DNA from: Acidimicrobiales bacterium
Lineage (GTDB): Bacteria > Actinomycetota > Acidimicrobiia > Acidimicrobiales > Acidimicrobilacustridaceae
Assembly (NCBI GenBank): GCA_023261915.1
Contig: JALRFT010000213.1
Span: forward strand, 1 to 6,420
Length of the DNA: 6,420 nt
Reading direction: 5' to 3'
Shown: one piece after another, positions 4,908 through 6,420 of the stretch
Layout of the letters: each line of letters opens with the position of its first letter
Numbering within the stretch: the first letter of the stretch is position 1
The notes under the pieces: generated by a model
Seen by the model: the letters and a program-made list of their open reading frames with translations, nothing else
What the model was told of the DNA's origin: nothing
The model's database searches: none
Made by a program: the position numbers and the translations under genes

Positions 4908-6337
4908 GTGGGAGTGACCGGAGCCGGCTTCGGCTCGGTCAGTACTGCGAGCAGGGCGGCGATGCGGACCTCGCCGAGACCTGTCGTCAGGTCGTAACCA
5001 GCACCTGCACTGCAGCACGCCGTGGTGTTGATGGCGTTGTTCCCTTCGGTGATGTCCCTAAATACCCGGGTGTAGTGCTCTGGGTTGTTGGCGATCTCGT
5101 ACAGCATCGGGTTCACGAGCGTGGGTACCGACGCCCCTGCGGCCACGAGGGCTGAGCGCAGGGAGGCGAAGGCCCCGGCCATGAGCGGCCCCGACAGGCT
5201 GTCACCGCCGTTGCCGACCCAGGACCAGGTGCTTGAGATGGCGGTGGTGGCCTCGGGATCTTCGACGTTCCCGGCGGGAGCGACAGGAGGCAGGTAGGTG
5301 AGTTGCTCGGGCCGACCAGCGAGGGCGGCGATGTCGGGAACACCCCGACGGGCTGGTGACTGTCCGTTGGGGACGGTGTTCTGCCACGCCGGTCGATCAC
5401 CGCTGCTGAGGCCTCCACCACCGGCAGAACATGGTGCACTTGCCGAGGTCTTGGTATTCCAGACCCGTCCAGCGCCGGTGAGCGGGGTACCGCCGGTGTG
5501 TCGGCCGAGCACCTCGGTTCCGCCCACCGAAGTCACCCACGGCGAGGATGCGGGGAAGTGGACCGAGACCGGCGCTTCAGTGGGGAGGCACTCGCTCTTG
5601 GGCACACAGTCGGTGCTGCCGGAGTCTCCGGCCCCTTTGAAGAACCAGGTGCCACCATTGGCGAGGGTGGCGAGGGCGTCGTTGACTGATGACATTTCCT
5701 CGGCGGTCAGCTGAGCCTCACAGATTCCGTAGCTCATGGAGACGAGATCGGGTGGCCGACCCCCGGTGGCGGAACCGTCGGCGAGGGTTTGCAACATGGC
5801 GGTGAGCGTGGAGATGAACGGCGCCCCCGGTTCGGCGACGAGGACGTGGATGTGATCAAGGCCCGGTGCGGCACCGGCGATGATCTCGAGATCGGACTGT
5901 GCTTCGCGTCCCGGGGCGGGCAGGCCGGCAGTGTCACCGACGGCCACCTCGCTGGCGGCCCCACCGCTGAATCGCCATTGGGTGACCGGCATCTGCCGCA
6001 GGCCCAGACACCCTTGGAACAACCGGAACTCTTCGAGACCAACGGACTGACCGAATTGCAACTGGGCAGCGACGAGACCCCGGCCGTCGTGACCGGCCTC
6101 ATGCAGTGTGCGGTACTCGTAGCGATCGGCGAGATCACCGGGTCGGGCGACTTCACGGAGCGCCTCAGGGATAGTGCAGTCGGGGGGAGGTTCGGCGAGG
6201 CCGGCTCCGCTCGGCGTCGCCGTGGCCAGTGTCGCGGCCACCACGGTCACGATGGCGACGATTGCGATTCCCATCATCCCCGGGTTCCGTCGGCAGGATC
6301 GGCCGTGAAGGTGGAGTGGGTGGGTCAGTCGTGGCAT
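4895..6337 (-). CDS. Secreted sedolisin-family (S53) serine-carboxyl peptidase without a recognisable propeptide
   Basis: Sedolisins are subtilisin-fold endopeptidases that usually work at acid pH. The 480-residue product starts with an Arg-containing n-region and a hydrophobic segment at about 21-40, followed by ATPSGAGLA, a likely signal-peptide cleavage area. The catalytic Glu and Asp are in GREAQSDLEII (E145, D149), the oxyanion-hole Asp is in GAGDSGSTD (D238), and the nucleophile is in GDSLSGPLMAG (S380), where the common GTS is GDS. The calcium site is intact: D428-I429 in DITEGNN, then G445, G447 and D449 in AGAGYDL. Eight Cys after the signal suggest disulfides. The roughly 180-residue prodomain usual in the family is missing: only about 10-15 residues lie between the signal and the catalytic domain. 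The tail is Pro-rich (EPKPAPVTP). GGGGGT lies 5 bases before the ATG as a fair ribosome-binding site. Confidence 0.9.
   Translation of the reverse strand: MPRLTHPLHLHGRSCRRNPGMMGIAIVAIVTVVAATLATATPSGAGLAEPPPDCTIPEALREVARPGDLADRYEYRTLHEAGHDGRGLVAAQLQFGQSVGLEEFRLFQGCLGLRQMPVTQWRFSGGAASEVAVGDTAGLPAPGREAQSDLEIIAGAAPGLDHIHVLVAEPGAPFISTLTAMLQTLADGSATGGRPPDLVSMSYGICEAQLTAEEMSSVNDALATLANGGTWFFKGAGDSGSTDCVPKSECLPTEAPVSVHFPASSPWVTSVGGTEVLGRHTGGTPLTGAGRVWNTKTSASAPCSAGGGGLSSGDRPAWQNTVPNGQSPARRGVPDIAALAGRPEQLTYLPPVAPAGNVEDPEATTAISSTWSWVGNGGDSLSGPLMAGAFASLRSALVAAGASVPTLVNPMLYEIANNPEHYTRVFRDITEGNNAINTTACCSAGAGYDLTTGLGEVRIAALLAVLTEPKPAPVTPTFTG
4916..4940. repeat. Second hairpin-forming inverted repeat beside the convergent junction
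   Basis: GACCGGAGCCG (4916-4926) pairs with CGGCTCGGTC (4931-4940) through 10 base pairs with one bulged G and the 4-base loop GCTT. It follows the stop-codon hairpin by 8 bases for a plus-strand transcript, giving two hairpins in tandem beyond the propeller gene. It also codes for the Pro-rich EPKPAP tail of the sedolisin, so its base composition may simply reflect that coding need. Confidence 0.3.
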
Positions 6338-6420
6338 CGGTACCCCCGGAGATGAGCGTCACGGACCTCGTGGAGCCAGATCGTACCCCCGGCTGCGCCG
6401 GCGCCTACCGGATTCGGGCG
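6338..6420 (-). promoter_or_regulatory. Upstream region of the sedolisin gene with a TACGAT -10-like box
   Basis: No gene is seen in the last 83 bases. On the minus strand TACGAT (6385 down to 6380) fits the TANNNT -10 pattern and would give a leader of roughly 35 bases before the ATG at 6337. No good -35 hexamer lies at the right distance, so the promoter call is weak. The region may be cut off by the window edge. Confidence 0.25.

Noticed and set aside
5789..6355. 188-codon plus-strand open frame opposite the sedolisin gene
   Set aside because: The opposite strand carries all the catalytic motifs of a sedolisin; the plus-strand product has no recognisable domain and no ribosome-binding site.

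Overview
The window is GC-rich, densely packed bacterial DNA, most likely from an actinobacterium and plausibly an Acidimicrobiia-like lineage. The evidence is gene content: an actinobacterial glucosyl-3-phosphoglycerate synthase, an F420-dependent luciferase-like oxidoreductase, an SCO6745-family protein and GTG/TTG start codons. The lineage is an inference. No RNA gene, insertion sequence, CRISPR array or prophage gene was seen, and no gene-free stretch exceeds 83 bases.

Left part (1-1888). The first reading frame is open at the left edge and is a chimera. About the first 70 codons read as the end of the N-terminal domain of a GT5 glycogen synthase (GlgA). The frame then passes, without a break, into a dihydropteroate synthase (FolP) that has lost its first strand and its substrate-binding loop. 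It meets, tail to tail, a gpgS gene on the minus strand. A folP homologue, gpgS and a glycogen synthase gene are also neighbours in Mycobacterium tuberculosis (Rv1207, Rv1208, Rv1212c), so this looks like a rearranged version of a known glucan/methylglucose-polysaccharide neighbourhood.

Middle part (1914-4888). A short LLM-class F420-dependent oxidoreductase lies 25 bases upstream of gpgS on the minus strand, probably in the same transcript. From a 55-base divergent promoter region, the plus strand carries an SCO6745-family protein followed, with an 8-base overlap, by a cytoplasmic beta-propeller-like protein of unknown function that most likely starts at TTG.

Right part (4895-6337). A secreted sedolisin (S53 serine-carboxyl peptidase) on the minus strand converges on the propeller gene with a 6-base gap. 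All catalytic and calcium-site residues are recognisable, but there is almost no room for the usual propeptide. Both convergent gene junctions carry strong inverted repeats. The one at 4876-4907 contains both stop codons in its arms and the whole intergenic gap in its loop.

No defence or other multi-gene novel system is evident. The items most worth a second look are the GlgA-FolP chimera, the stop-codon hairpin between the convergent genes, and the propeptide-less sedolisin.
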